Shown piece after piece: positions 21,497 through 30,130 of a DNA stretch of 39,634 nt. Each line of letters starts with the position of its first letter. The stretch's first letter is position 1. Source of the stretch: an uncultured Cyclobacteriaceae bacterium (GTDB taxonomy: Bacteria > Bacteroidota > Bacteroidia > Cytophagales > Cyclobacteriaceae); contig CAKZRQ010000045.1 in assembly GCA_937146645.1 (NCBI GenBank), positions 1 through 39,634 on the forward strand. Reading direction: 5' to 3'. Below the pieces are notes generated by a model, which saw nothing but the letters and a program-made list of their open reading frames with translations, was not told the DNA's origin and ran no database searches. A program made the position numbers and the translations under genes.

Positions 21497-23151
21497 TGCT
21501 GAGGAGCAGGCAGACGATATTCAATAAGCCTCAACAGCTCTTTCAGGTACTGAAGCCTAGCAGCTCGAAAAACGTGTGGTCCAGGGGAACAGGGAAGTCT
21601 TTCCTGATTGCCTGGATTATCCATATGATCGTGAAGCATATGGCGAGGTCCAGCTGGGCCATAGTGGGTAAATCCTATAAGCAGCTACTTACCCGGACCC
21701 TTCCTACTACGATCTCCACGCTTGAGAGTGTATTCGGTTATAAAGAGGGTAGGGATTACTTCGTAAGAAAGCGTCCGCCGAGAAATATGCGATTTGACCG
21801 ACCTTTCAGTCCACCCTTGGATTACGATCACTGTATCATCTTAAAGAATGGCACGTTCTTTCATCTGGTCTCTCTCGATGGAGGCGGATCTACGATTAGG
21901 GGCCTCTCCATAGATGGGTATTTGGGGGATGAGGCTCTGGAGATCAATAAGGAGAAGATGGACAGTGAGGTGGTGCCTACGAATCGTGGAAATATTCGGT
22001 ATTTCAAGCATATCCCGTTTCACCATGGGTCGTTCTTCTTCAGCTCGATGGGATATGGGCATGAATTCAAGTGGATGCTTGAATCGGGGAAATACTACGA
22101 GAATGACGGGTTTAACTATCGAGGGATCCGTCAGAAGATCGTGGAGAAGGAGCTGGAGCTGGTGGATTGTCCTGATAAGTCCAGAATGGCCGTTCTGTGG
22201 GAAGAGATCCTCAAACTGAAGCGTCAGCTGAGGTGGTACACGAATAAGAATGGCTTCCTGTATATGGAAGCTGATGTATTCGATAATATCGAGAACGTTG
22301 GGTGGGCCTATATCAAGGAGATGCGTAGAACGCTGCTTGAGTTCATCTTCATGGTGGAGATGCTTAACTGGTTTCCAGAGGGCGTTGAGGCAGGGTTCTA
22401 TTTCGCGCTGAATAGGGCAGACCATGGATACTCGAATAAGTTCGATCAGGGTTTCATAGGATCCCTAGCACCTGAATCTGAGGCCCTAAAGAAGCCTGAC
22501 TGTAGGATGGATAGTGATCTGGTGGCAGGACAACCGCTCAGAATAGCAGTGGACTGGGGTAGTAAGATCAATTCCTTAACCATAACACAGCATCTGCAAA
22601 GCATCAATACCCTAAGGTTTCTGAAGAACCTGTATGTGAAAGGGGAGATCTTGGATGTCCTGGCTAATGACTTCTGTGATTACTACCAGGCACACTTCCC
22701 CAAGGAGGTGTACATGAGCTATGGTCACGATGGCAATATGACCCTTGCCAACAGTAAGCTCACGTATGCAGAGCAGTTCGCTAAGATTCTGGAGAGCAGA
22801 GGATGGGTAGTCCACATGTCGAATGAGGCCTATCCCATGTCTCCAATGGAGAGGTATCTGCTGTGGGCTAAGGTTCTGCAGAATACCAGCAATGCAAAGA
22901 AGGGTCACAATGTGGATCCAAATCTTCCATTGGTTGAGTTTAACCTGGACAACTGTAATGAGACATTTGTGTCCATGCAGAATGCGCCTGCCAAAGAAGG
23001 AAGGAATGGGATCGAGAAGAATAAGAACTCAGAGCGCAACCCCCTGATACCCCAAGAAGAAGCCACCCACCTAAGCGACACAGCTGACTACAATCTCACC
23101 GCTATCGTAAGAGATCCCTTCTCTACACTCCCTCGCTACATTGGTTATTGA
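21496..23151 (+). CDS. Terminase large subunit
   Basis: The 551-residue DNA-packaging motor and nuclease. Walker A SRGTGKS lies at 29-35, close to the N-terminus, and a Walker B-like GYLGDEA with D145-E146. The C-terminal nuclease has an RNase H-like strand RIAVDWGSK with D353 and a later YGHDGN with D412 as candidate metal ligands. The ATPase starts almost directly, without the usual N-terminal extension, but the P-loop and flanking regions look intact. A terminator follows 24 bp after the stop. Confidence 0.85.
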   Translation: MLRSRQTIFNKPQQLFQVLKPSSSKNVWSRGTGKSFLIAWIIHMIVKHMARSSWAIVGKSYKQLLTRTLPTTISTLESVFGYKEGRDYFVRKRPPRNMRFDRPFSPPLDYDHCIILKNGTFFHLVSLDGGGSTIRGLSIDGYLGDEALEINKEKMDSEVVPTNRGNIRYFKHIPFHHGSFFFSSMGYGHEFKWMLESGKYYENDGFNYRGIRQKIVEKELELVDCPDKSRMAVLWEEILKLKRQLRWYTNKNGFLYMEADVFDNIENVGWAYIKEMRRTLLEFIFMVEMLNWFPEGVEAGFYFALNRADHGYSNKFDQGFIGSLAPESEALKKPDCRMDSDLVAGQPLRIAVDWGSKINSLTITQHLQSINTLRFLKNLYVKGEILDVLANDFCDYYQAHFPKEVYMSYGHDGNMTLANSKLTYAEQFAKILESRGWVVHMSNEAYPMSPMERYLLWAKVLQNTSNAKKGHNVDPNLPLVEFNLDNCNETFVSMQNAPAKEGRNGIEKNKNSERNPLIPQEEATHLSDTADYNLTAIVRDPFSTLPRYIGY

Positions 23152-23174
23152 TCATTGGTTTGAATCCATTGATG

Positions 23175-23206
23175 AAGGATATGTGATTTCGTATATCCTT
23201 GTTTTG
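23175..23206 (+). terminator. Terminator of the terminase unit
   Basis: Perfect 8-bp stem AAGGATAT (23175-23182)/ATATCCTT (23193-23200), ten-base loop, then GTTTTG. It sits just after the terminase gene. The remaining gap to 23402 holds no convincing gene; it is AT-rich and ends in copy C of the late-unit element. Confidence 0.65.
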
Positions 23207-23354
23207 CTTATGGCAATTTCCAATCGCTCACAGATTACAGGCGGGGCACAGGTTCAGAGTATTGCAGAGAAAAGAAAGGCTGAATAATTCAAAGAGCTAA
23301 AAATCAATTAGTTATCTGAAAATCATTTGCAGTAAAAAAAGTTGAAAAAAATCT

Positions 23355-23370
23355 GATTTCTACTGTCCTC
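23355..23370 (+). promoter_or_regulatory. Late-unit element GATTTC-N3-TGTCCTC (copy C)
   Basis: GATTTC at 23355-23360 and TGTCCTC at 23364-23370 lie in an AT-rich gap 39 bases before the ATG at 23403, the first gene of the portal unit. Both halves and their spacing match copy A exactly. Confidence 0.55.
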
Positions 23371-23402
23371 CAGATACTTAATTGCCTTCTCCATATTCGA
23401 TC

Positions 23403-23720
23403 ATGAATAATATCATTCACCTGAATAAAGCTCTAGAGGAAATGGAGAAGCCAGAGTCTTTCTCTATCTCTTACTGGAAGTGTGACTTGAGCAGAAACAA
23501 GGGTGGAGATATTATGAAACTGGATGACGTGATTCTTTCTACCAATGAGCATAAGATGGATCGGCCATTTGCTGAGTCAGATCCTCCGAAAACAGAATTC
23601 TCAAAGAAGCCGAATCACTATGAGCATGCCACTCGAAATGTCCTATTGAAGAATGGGATGAGGCGTAAGTTTCACATCCGGTTGCTGCGTGAGTTTAACG
23701 GAAAAAAGGTCTTCTACTGA
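23403..23720 (+). CDS. Hypothetical protein, 105 aa, portal unit
   Basis: Starts at the ATG at 23403; a TTG at 23382 is less likely. Basic soluble protein with SFSISYWKCDLSRNKGGDIMKL and a C-terminal RRKFHIRLLREFNGKKVFY. Its stop overlaps the portal start (ATG at 23720). Unknown family; the first-gene position next to the portal suggests a head-assembly role. Confidence 0.55.
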   Translation: MNNIIHLNKALEEMEKPESFSISYWKCDLSRNKGGDIMKLDDVILSTNEHKMDRPFAESDPPKTEFSKKPNHYEHATRNVLLKNGMRRKFHIRLLREFNGKKVFY

Positions 23721-25060
23721 TGAGCAACTTAATCGAAGGAAATGGTCTTGGTGTAGTCTACTCCAAGGCATCTGGAAATATCTACCAGACTACCCAGAAG
23801 AAGGCACACCAGTTCCCAAAGGTGCCTAGCGATAAATCAAACGTCAGTTCTGAAATCGTTCAGTGGGGAACGGACAACCTATTCCCTCAGCGAGTACTCA
23901 AGGAGATTCGAAAGAACACCATCATCGGACCGACTTTAAAGAAGCAGGCCGAAATCGCCTATGATGAGATCATCTATGGCTTTGATGAAGACGACGGCAA
24001 GGGTAATGTCAGGTTCCGAAGAGTGATCGACCCGAAAGTCGAAGCGTTCTTTAAGCGATCTCACATTCACAGGTACTACCTGGAGGCACTGAGAAACTTC
24101 TACTTCTTCTACTTTGCCACTCCAAGGCTAATATTCACTGCGGACCGATCAGAGGTATACTCTCTGACTTGCTATAAGACCTCACATTTCCGCTTTGCGA
24201 AGCCAGATAAGTCGGGACACATCCCTAATGGCTTTATCTGTGCTGATTGGGAGACGGTCACATCGACGAAGTCGGAGTACGTGGAGTCCCTTCCACTCAT
24301 TGATATCTATGCGGACCCTGAAATGTACCGAGAGGACAATAAGTTCAAGTACATCTATCCACTTGCTTATCCCACGGAGGACGAAATCCACTATCCATTA
24401 GTCGACTGGAACGGCGCACGGGAGTCTGGATGGCTCGAGGTAGCTCAAAGCATCCCGAAGTTCAAGAAAGCTCTCATGGAGAATCAGATTAGCCTGAAGA
24501 ATCTCATTCAGGTGCCGAGCTGGTGGTGGGAATGGAGACATCCAGGCTTTGACAAGATGGATGATAAGAAGCGAATGGAAATCATGGACCTTGAAGTGGA
24601 TCGATTCGAGAAGTTTGCCAAGGGCGATGACCAGGCAGGCAGCTCTATGATGGTCACATTCATCTCAGACCCAAAGCATCAGAAGGAATACCAGGGCTGG
24701 AAGATTGATGCCATTGATAATAAGATTAAAGACGGCCTATACATCGAGGATTCGAATGAGGCAGCTTCTCATTTGCTCTATTCACTGGGCATGGACCCTG
24801 CGATCATCGGTTCGCAGCCTGGTACCAAGATGGGTGCAGGCTCCGGATCCGATAAGCGGGTAGCTTTCAATATCTATGTGGACACCATTCGTGCCCACCA
24901 TCACCTATTACTGGAGCCTCTCTCCTGGATAGCCGCCTATAATAAGTGGGAACCTTACAAGTTCAAGTCCAGGAATGCATTGAACGCCAGCTCCTCAGCT
25001 GCTGCGGACCTACCACCATCTAAGAATCCTATTTCCGAACCCTCTCAACAAGCATCCTAA
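23720..25060 (+). CDS. Portal protein
   Basis: A 446-residue protein that I assign as the dodecameric portal. The region from about 340 to 415 (SNEAASHLLYSLGMDPAIIGSQPG, then GSGSDKRVAFNIYVDTIRAHHHLLLEPLSWI) carries the pattern of portal clip and stem regions: a small-residue loop followed by a long helix contacting the channel. The N-terminal part includes a WGTDNLFPQRVLKEIRKNTIIGPTLKKQA segment familiar from portals of Bacteroidota phages. The C-terminal 30 residues are low-complexity. It directly precedes a DUF6712-like head-completion gene, sharing 1 bp. Confidence 0.7.
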   Translation: MSNLIEGNGLGVVYSKASGNIYQTTQKKAHQFPKVPSDKSNVSSEIVQWGTDNLFPQRVLKEIRKNTIIGPTLKKQAEIAYDEIIYGFDEDDGKGNVRFRRVIDPKVEAFFKRSHIHRYYLEALRNFYFFYFATPRLIFTADRSEVYSLTCYKTSHFRFAKPDKSGHIPNGFICADWETVTSTKSEYVESLPLIDIYADPEMYREDNKFKYIYPLAYPTEDEIHYPLVDWNGARESGWLEVAQSIPKFKKALMENQISLKNLIQVPSWWWEWRHPGFDKMDDKKRMEIMDLEVDRFEKFAKGDDQAGSSMMVTFISDPKHQKEYQGWKIDAIDNKIKDGLYIEDSNEAASHLLYSLGMDPAIIGSQPGTKMGAGSGSDKRVAFNIYVDTIRAHHHLLLEPLSWIAAYNKWEPYKFKSRNALNASSSAAADLPPSKNPISEPSQQAS

Positions 25061-26067
25061 TGCCAAGACTAGTCACCACCATCGCGGAAGTTCAGGAATA
25101 CATCAGAGTTGGCAATGGCCTTGACATCAAGACCATTACCCCATCACTGAACGAGGTAGAACTGCAGGAATTAACCTTCTATCTCGGTACCGATCTTCTA
25201 AATGAGATCATTACCCAGAAGGATGCAGCTTCCTACACCTCCCGCATCGAGAAGATCGCTCCGTATGTCATCTCAGCTCATGCATGCCTGGCAGTTTGGA
25301 AGGGTGGACCAGAGATTGAAGTTCAGGTTTCGGACAACGGCATCAATCGCATAGAATCTGATACCGAGAAAGCCGCATATGGTGGACAGGTTAAGCGTTT
25401 CCGGGACGTGGCTGCAGACCGTGGCTTCAGTTCCATCGATTCCTTCCTTGCCATCCTTGAGAAGTACGAACAGGACTATCCCGAGTGGCTGGAATCAGAT
25501 TACTACGCTCAGAAGAAGGGATTATTCATCCGTTCGGCTGTCGAATTTGAGTCTGCTGGTGAGTCCATTCAGGGATCTGCTTTGACCTACCAAGCACTAA
25601 GACCCACCATTAAGGATATCCAGGAGATCACGATCAAGTCAGCCCTGCCGGAGACATACTTTAATGAGCTGCTCACCCAATTGGATGAGGATTCTCTGAC
25701 TGCAGATAATGCCCTGATCTTGGACCAGTACATCAGGCCGGCTGTTGCAAAGCTTACTCTCCTGGATGGTCTCTCCACTTTACCGGTAGAGATATCCTCT
25801 CATGGAGTTCGGGTAAATCAACTGGAGCTGGCAGGAGATTCTCGGACCTCGAAGATGGCAGACCTGGCATCTATCGAGAAGAAAGCTTACAGTCTCCGCG
25901 GCCGTGGGGAATACTACCTGAATCAGATGAAGGAATACCTAAATGAGAACGCCTCAGCAACCAAGTATTCGATCTGGTTCAACTCAGATCATTACTCCAA
26001 GACCCTCAAAGCACAAATTGAAGAAGAATCTATTGAGCCAAGTGAACGGCGAATATTCAGAGCATGA
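25060..26067 (+). CDS. DUF6712-like head-completion protein
   Basis: A 335-residue soluble protein whose start (PRLVTTIAEVQEYIRVGNGLDIKTITPSL) matches what I recall of the DUF6712 family, found only in phages and prophages of Bacteroidota and located near the portal. The fold appears duplicated: a second stretch (QALRPTIKDIQEITIKSALPETYFNELL) resembles the first. Head-tail connector is the likely role. It overlaps the membrane protein gene behind it by 4 bp. Confidence 0.6.
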   Translation: MPRLVTTIAEVQEYIRVGNGLDIKTITPSLNEVELQELTFYLGTDLLNEIITQKDAASYTSRIEKIAPYVISAHACLAVWKGGPEIEVQVSDNGINRIESDTEKAAYGGQVKRFRDVAADRGFSSIDSFLAILEKYEQDYPEWLESDYYAQKKGLFIRSAVEFESAGESIQGSALTYQALRPTIKDIQEITIKSALPETYFNELLTQLDEDSLTADNALILDQYIRPAVAKLTLLDGLSTLPVEISSHGVRVNQLELAGDSRTSKMADLASIEKKAYSLRGRGEYYLNQMKEYLNENASATKYSIWFNSDHYSKTLKAQIEEESIEPSERRIFRA

Positions 26068-26714
26068 AATCATTCATCCCGGAGATCATAGGAATAGTTG
26101 TTACACTGACCGTGGCCATGATCAGTTACTTTGGAGGAATTAAAGCAGCGAAGATCAGATCACAGGCCAATCACCCACTGCTGAAGACCAATGTCATGAT
26201 CGCATTGAAGACATTCATGCGGATCAATTCACTCGTACAGCAGATGTTTAAAGAGACCACCGCAGACAGATTTCTGGTCCTCGGTGCGCATAACGGGAAG
26301 TCACACCTCCGTTTCGCCACAGCATATTACGAACAGCATGACACACGCATGGAGTCCTCTGAAGAATCCTCTGTTCTAAGCTATGGTGCTGTATCCAGAT
26401 ATGTGAAGTTTGAATTCGACCGCTTCTACAGGCAGATACTGAAGCAAGCTGAAGTCGATGGAGTGGTGAATCTGATCGTGGCAGATATGCCGAATTCAGA
26501 CCTGAAGAGCATCTACCTCAGCGAAGGTATTAACCATTCGAAAGTATTCTTCCTCCGTCGTCAGGTGAATTACGATGGTAAGGGCAACGACCTCTTACTC
26601 TATTGCTCCATCGCTAAACATGGGCTGGAGGAGTACCTACCTGAAGAGAAAGTAATCATGCGCACTTACATCTCCCAGATCAGGGAAGTCCTCAATCATT
26701 CATTCAACTCATGA
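26064..26714 (+). CDS. N-terminally anchored protein ahead of holin
   Basis: A 216-residue protein with one membrane span (residues 6-25) and a soluble domain of about 180 residues containing GAHNGKSHLRFATAYYEQ and VVNLIVADMPNSDLKSIYLSEG, which recalls GAF-like sensor folds. It overlaps the head gene and the holin-like gene by 4 bp each (ATGA). Coupling to the holin suggests a lysis-timing or membrane role. The side of the membrane is uncertain. No named family. Confidence 0.5.
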   Translation: MKSFIPEIIGIVVTLTVAMISYFGGIKAAKIRSQANHPLLKTNVMIALKTFMRINSLVQQMFKETTADRFLVLGAHNGKSHLRFATAYYEQHDTRMESSEESSVLSYGAVSRYVKFEFDRFYRQILKQAEVDGVVNLIVADMPNSDLKSIYLSEGINHSKVFFLRRQVNYDGKGNDLLLYCSIAKHGLEEYLPEEKVIMRTYISQIREVLNHSFNS

Positions 26715-26986
26715 CCAAGAAAGAAAGCACATGGTTTAGCGACTTCATCGCATGGCTTAAGCCTAGTCTCTCCGGATACGATGGCAATTCCAGCCATAAG
26801 AGACTCACCGTCCTGAACTTCATCTTCGTGGTGAACTACATGGTCTATAAGACTGGCCACGGAGTAGAATACCCCGATATTGCCTGGATGGTTGTAGCCG
26901 GTGGCGCCGGAATCTTCTCCGCACTCACCACCTATCAGAATATCAAATCTGAATCACAGCATCCACCTAAGCCGCCAAAGTCATGA
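26711..26986 (+). CDS. Holin-like membrane protein
   Basis: A 91-residue inner-membrane protein with two possible spans, about 32-46 (LNFIFVVNYMVYK) and 58-77 (AWMVVAGGAGIFSALTTY), a basic N-terminal segment (HKRL) and a lysine-rich, proline-rich tail (PPKPPKS). Size and layout fit holins of Bacteroidota phages. It overlaps the putative lysin gene by 4 bp and lies in a row of lysis genes. Confidence 0.65.
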   Translation: MTKKESTWFSDFIAWLKPSLSGYDGNSSHKRLTVLNFIFVVNYMVYKTGHGVEYPDIAWMVVAGGAGIFSALTTYQNIKSESQHPPKPPKS

Positions 26987-27399
26987 ACATCGCCGCGGCC
27001 ATATCCATCGTCCGAACCACCAGACAAGAGAATCAGATTCTCGGCCAGCTCCTCGTTCTCGATGAGAATAATCAGGAGCTCTTTCGATGTGTGACCCTCG
27101 AACTCCCATGGAGAGAGAATGCTAGGCGAATCTCCTGCATTCCCCCAGGTAGATATACACTTCGCCCCAGATACTCCCAGAAGTACAAGCATCACTTGCA
27201 CGTCTTGGACGTACCCAATCGGGATTGGATACTCATTCACGAAGCCAATTACGTTACACAGCTCCAAGGCTGTATCGCCGTAGGCAGAAAGATATCAGAC
27301 ATCAATGCAGACGGAACACTGGACATTACCAGTTCGCGCTTAACCAAGCAGAGAATCATGGAATTCATCGACGGAGACCTCGAATTAATCATCTCATGA
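26983..27399 (+). CDS. DUF5675-like protein, candidate endolysin
   Basis: A 138-residue protein matching DUF5675 as I remember it: an IPPGRYTL segment, then IHEANY (H86, N89) and GCIAVG (C97). The His...Gly-Cys pattern resembles the active site of L,D-transpeptidase-like (YkuD) enzymes, and the gene is placed between the holin-like and spanin genes with 4-bp overlaps to both. There is no other lysin in the window, so I infer that this is the peptidoglycan-degrading enzyme. It has no signal peptide and would leave through the holin. Confidence 0.6.
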   Translation: MNIAAAISIVRTTRQENQILGQLLVLDENNQELFRCVTLELPWRENARRISCIPPGRYTLRPRYSQKYKHHLHVLDVPNRDWILIHEANYVTQLQGCIAVGRKISDINADGTLDITSSRLTKQRIMEFIDGDLELIIS

Positions 27400-27902
27400 A
27401 ACACTGCCTGCTAATCACCGTCTGCTGTCTTCTGGCAGTCACCAGCTGCCGCTCAGTCAAGAAGAACCGCAGCTCCTCTTCCACCACCATCTCCACACAG
27501 ACCGAGCAGACCAGCGAGCGCAACTCGGAGACCGATATCGTCGCCACCTCAAAGAGATCCCTGGACACAAGTATCAAGGAACTGCAGATCGGAGAGACGA
27601 TCATCATCCCGGATGGAGAATTCACCATCACACCAGACGGCGAATTCAAAGGCAAAGCCAAGTCCGTATTCATGAAGAAGGCCTCGCAGACCGAGACCGA
27701 CATCTTGCAACAGGACTCCACCGGCACAGCCACCAATATCAAAGACGAATCAACCGACACCAGCTCCAGCTCATCAGATCTGGACCAGAAGGATACCGAA
27801 ACCCAAGTGGCCCGAAGGCAGGATATTATGGCCTACGCTGGTTTCGGAGTGCTCATTCTTATAGTAGTCATCGGACTTCACAAGTACTTTAACCGCACCT
27901 AA
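27396..27902 (+). CDS. Unimolecular spanin
   Basis: A 168-residue lysis protein starting at ATG 27396, which overlaps the stop of the lysin-like gene (ATGA). Residues 1-18 are a lipoprotein signal with lipobox VTSC (Cys18), which would be acylated and sent to the outer membrane. A long Ser/Thr/Glu-rich periplasmic middle follows, then a single C-terminal span (144-161). This is the topology of u-spanins such as phage T1 gp11, which join outer and inner membrane to complete lysis. The middle is low-complexity, as in other spanins. Confidence 0.8.
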   Translation: MKHCLLITVCCLLAVTSCRSVKKNRSSSSTTISTQTEQTSERNSETDIVATSKRSLDTSIKELQIGETIIIPDGEFTITPDGEFKGKAKSVFMKKASQTETDILQQDSTGTATNIKDESTDTSSSSSDLDQKDTETQVARRQDIMAYAGFGVLILIVVIGLHKYFNRT

Positions 27903-27904
27903 CT

Positions 27905-28693
27905 ATGGAATCAAGATCATTCAGGCTTTCGGAAATGGTTATGAAGATTTATTATCCTGCTGACAAGCCGATCCCAAAGGGAACAGCTATTCATCTCGTC
28001 GTCCCGGTTGATGACATGGAGGAAGTGACCGAAGACATTAAGTATCCCCAGAATAAGACTGAGCCAGTGCCAGCTCCAGATCCGGAAGAAGCCGTTACCA
28101 CTGAACCTCCTCTGAATAAGGTGGAAGAAGTACCACCCACAGAAGAGCCAGTCAAGGAAGAACCAACAGACACCATCCCAGATGACCTTCTTCTTCAGTC
28201 TACATTCTTTCGAAAGTTTGACGATCCCAAGTTCAGAAAGGAAGAAAGGAGATTCGAGAAGCTGGGTTCTGCTACTGAACTGAACCTCAGCGGTCAGTCA
28301 TGGACCATGAGACTAGCCGTCACCTTTGTGGACTTCGGTTCTAACCAACGAGTAATCGGGTCTTCTAGCCATAGTGGACCAGGATCATCTCTTCAGATTG
28401 GAACACTCAAAGGAGGAAGACTTTGGCTTGACACCTTCCAGGGTGCCATCGTAGGTCCTATCCTCGAGAAGAACATTCAGTATGATCTTTGGGTGTCCAT
28501 GGACCATGAAGGCAGAGAGATGATGTATCTGGGAGATGAGATCGTTGCTTCAGGCAAAGTACCCAACTTCGTCAGCAATGGCGATATCTACGTGGGACGT
28601 TGGCTGAACTCCTACCATTCATTTGATCTGGAATCAGTCACTATCTATCCATACCTCATTCAAGAAGACATCAGAGCCATCCGGTCTTCTTAG
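27905..28693 (+). CDS. LamG/concanavalin-like protein with Pro/Glu linker
   Basis: A 262-residue protein. Residues 1-35 start with a short strand-rich part (MVMKIYYPADKPIPKGTAIHLVVPV). A flexible linker rich in P, E, T and V follows at about 36-92, and then a beta-sandwich of about 160 residues (SGQSWTMRLAVTFVDFGSNQRVIG, ENIQYDLWVSMDHEGREMMYLG, DIYVGRWLNSYHSFDLESVTIYP). The strand pattern matches LamG/concanavalin A-like jelly rolls, which bind sugars. It is probably a virion appendage that touches host glycans. It ends the lysis/portal unit, but no hairpin follows. Confidence 0.6.
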   Translation: MESRSFRLSEMVMKIYYPADKPIPKGTAIHLVVPVDDMEEVTEDIKYPQNKTEPVPAPDPEEAVTTEPPLNKVEEVPPTEEPVKEEPTDTIPDDLLLQSTFFRKFDDPKFRKEERRFEKLGSATELNLSGQSWTMRLAVTFVDFGSNQRVIGSSSHSGPGSSLQIGTLKGGRLWLDTFQGAIVGPILEKNIQYDLWVSMDHEGREMMYLGDEIVASGKVPNFVSNGDIYVGRWLNSYHSFDLESVTIYPYLIQEDIRAIRSS

Positions 28694-28707
28694 ATTCCAC
28701 TGTCCTC
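28693..28707 (+). promoter_or_regulatory. Late-unit element GATTCC-N2-TGTCCTC (copy D)
   Basis: GATTCC at 28693-28698 and TGTCCTC at 28701-28707 occupy the gap between the LamG-like gene and the tail unit, 55 bases before its first ATG at 28756. Confidence 0.5.
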
Positions 28708-28755
28708 CGATCTCTCCACAGCTTTCTGAATATTCATACATCATTCAGACTCCTC

Positions 28756-29589
28756 ATGCGATTGATCGAACTCAAGTATCACAGGCCTATCCTCGGTGCC
28801 ACCACCTACTCGGTACCGGTACCCACCAGTTGGGAGGAACTCACACCTGAGCAGCTCCTGCGCGTTGGGCATCTGCTATACGCCAGAAAGCTCGATATCT
28901 ATCGCTTCAGAGTCGAGTTACTCCGAATCTTGGTCCAGCTGAAGTGGCATCACCTCATGATGCTCGGTGGAGCCTACCTCGTAGAGCTCTTTCCATTTGT
29001 CAGCTTCATCGAGGAGAATATCGATCTGAGAACACAGAAGATTCCCGAAATCAAGATAGGACTCACCCGATACTTTGGACCCATTGGGGACTTTGCCACC
29101 CTCAGAGCTGAGGAGTGGACTGCTTGTGATGAAGCCTTCCTTGACTTTAAGGAGTCGCAGGATCCTACGCATCTGGATAAGCTGGTGGCCATCCTCTTCC
29201 GAAGAAGACAGAAGGGCATGTGGACCGGCCATTCACAGTGGGCAGGCGACTATCGGGAGCCATACCGTGAACACACCGTGGCCAGAAGACAGGAAGCCTT
29301 CCAGAAGATCGACCAGCGAATCCGCTATGCCACACTCATCTGGTGGATCGGATGCCGGCTAGAGTGGGAGGAGCTCTTTGAGCGCGTCTTCAAGTCGAAG
29401 TCCGAGGGTCCTGAATCCTTTGGCTGGGAGGAAACACTCATGAAACTATCCGGTGCCGAGTTCGGAACAGACTCCGAAACCCGATCCACCCATATGTATA
29501 AGCTCATGCTCAAGATGGAATCCAGCCTGAAGGATGACGAGTACCGCCGGGAGCAGGAGAGACTAACCCGTAGAAAGCATGCTCATTAA
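28756..29589 (+). CDS. Hypothetical tail-unit protein, 277 aa
   Basis: Helical, basic, predicted soluble; begins with a short strand part (MRLIELKYHRPILGATTYSVPVPTSWEEL). Long helices follow, with many aromatic and arginine residues and a basic end (EQERLTRRKHAH). It overlaps the next gene by 11 bp. Its place, a few genes before the tape measure, and its helix-rich character fit a tail assembly factor, but I do not recognise a family. Confidence 0.5.
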   Translation: MRLIELKYHRPILGATTYSVPVPTSWEELTPEQLLRVGHLLYARKLDIYRFRVELLRILVQLKWHHLMMLGGAYLVELFPFVSFIEENIDLRTQKIPEIKIGLTRYFGPIGDFATLRAEEWTACDEAFLDFKESQDPTHLDKLVAILFRRRQKGMWTGHSQWAGDYREPYREHTVARRQEAFQKIDQRIRYATLIWWIGCRLEWEELFERVFKSKSEGPESFGWEETLMKLSGAEFGTDSETRSTHMYKLMLKMESSLKDDEYRREQERLTRRKHAH

Positions 29590-30130
29590 AGACCATCAGA
29601 CCTATACCGAGTTCTTCCGAACCATGGCCAGGAACCATGTCAGGATCCTGCATACGGATGAGGAGATCCACTTCGTGCGGATGAACCTGTCCGCACATCC
29701 GCTCCTGGCAAAGGAAGACATCAACGAATTCCTGAAATCCATCCGGAATAAGCTGGAATTTCCTGCTTTGCTGCTGAATACCTATGCAGTTAAGCCCAAT
29801 GCTGAAGATTCCTACGATGCCAAGCGAAAGACCATCCAGGGGGAGTTCTTCATCATAGATCGCATGCAGAGAGACGATTTCGATAAGCAAGACGAGGTAT
29901 TCCAGGATACGGAGGAAATCGGCACCGATATCCTCGCATTTCTGGGCGAATACTATGAGGCCAGCCCACATGAAGGATATTTCGAATGGACCGACAGCAT
30001 GATCGAGAAGCTCTCGAATCTCACTGTGGATAACCTTGCCGGTAGCAAGTTCTACTTCACCATCTCCATCCCAGCTGAGCAGGCACTGCAGCTGAACACC
30101 GACCGATTCTTACCTGAACTATTCTCCTGA
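29579..30130 (+). CDS. Hypothetical tail protein, 183 aa
   Basis: Predicted soluble alpha/beta protein of a size usual for tail terminators or tail-completion proteins. Its last base is shared with the next start (TGATG). Segments such as LLLNTYAVKPNAEDSYDAKRKTIQGEFFIID and GSKFYFTISIPAEQALQLNTDR have alternating strands. I infer a tail-completion role from order; the family is unknown. Confidence 0.5.
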   Translation: MLIKDHQTYTEFFRTMARNHVRILHTDEEIHFVRMNLSAHPLLAKEDINEFLKSIRNKLEFPALLLNTYAVKPNAEDSYDAKRKTIQGEFFIIDRMQRDDFDKQDEVFQDTEEIGTDILAFLGEYYEASPHEGYFEWTDSMIEKLSNLTVDNLAGSKFYFTISIPAEQALQLNTDRFLPELFS

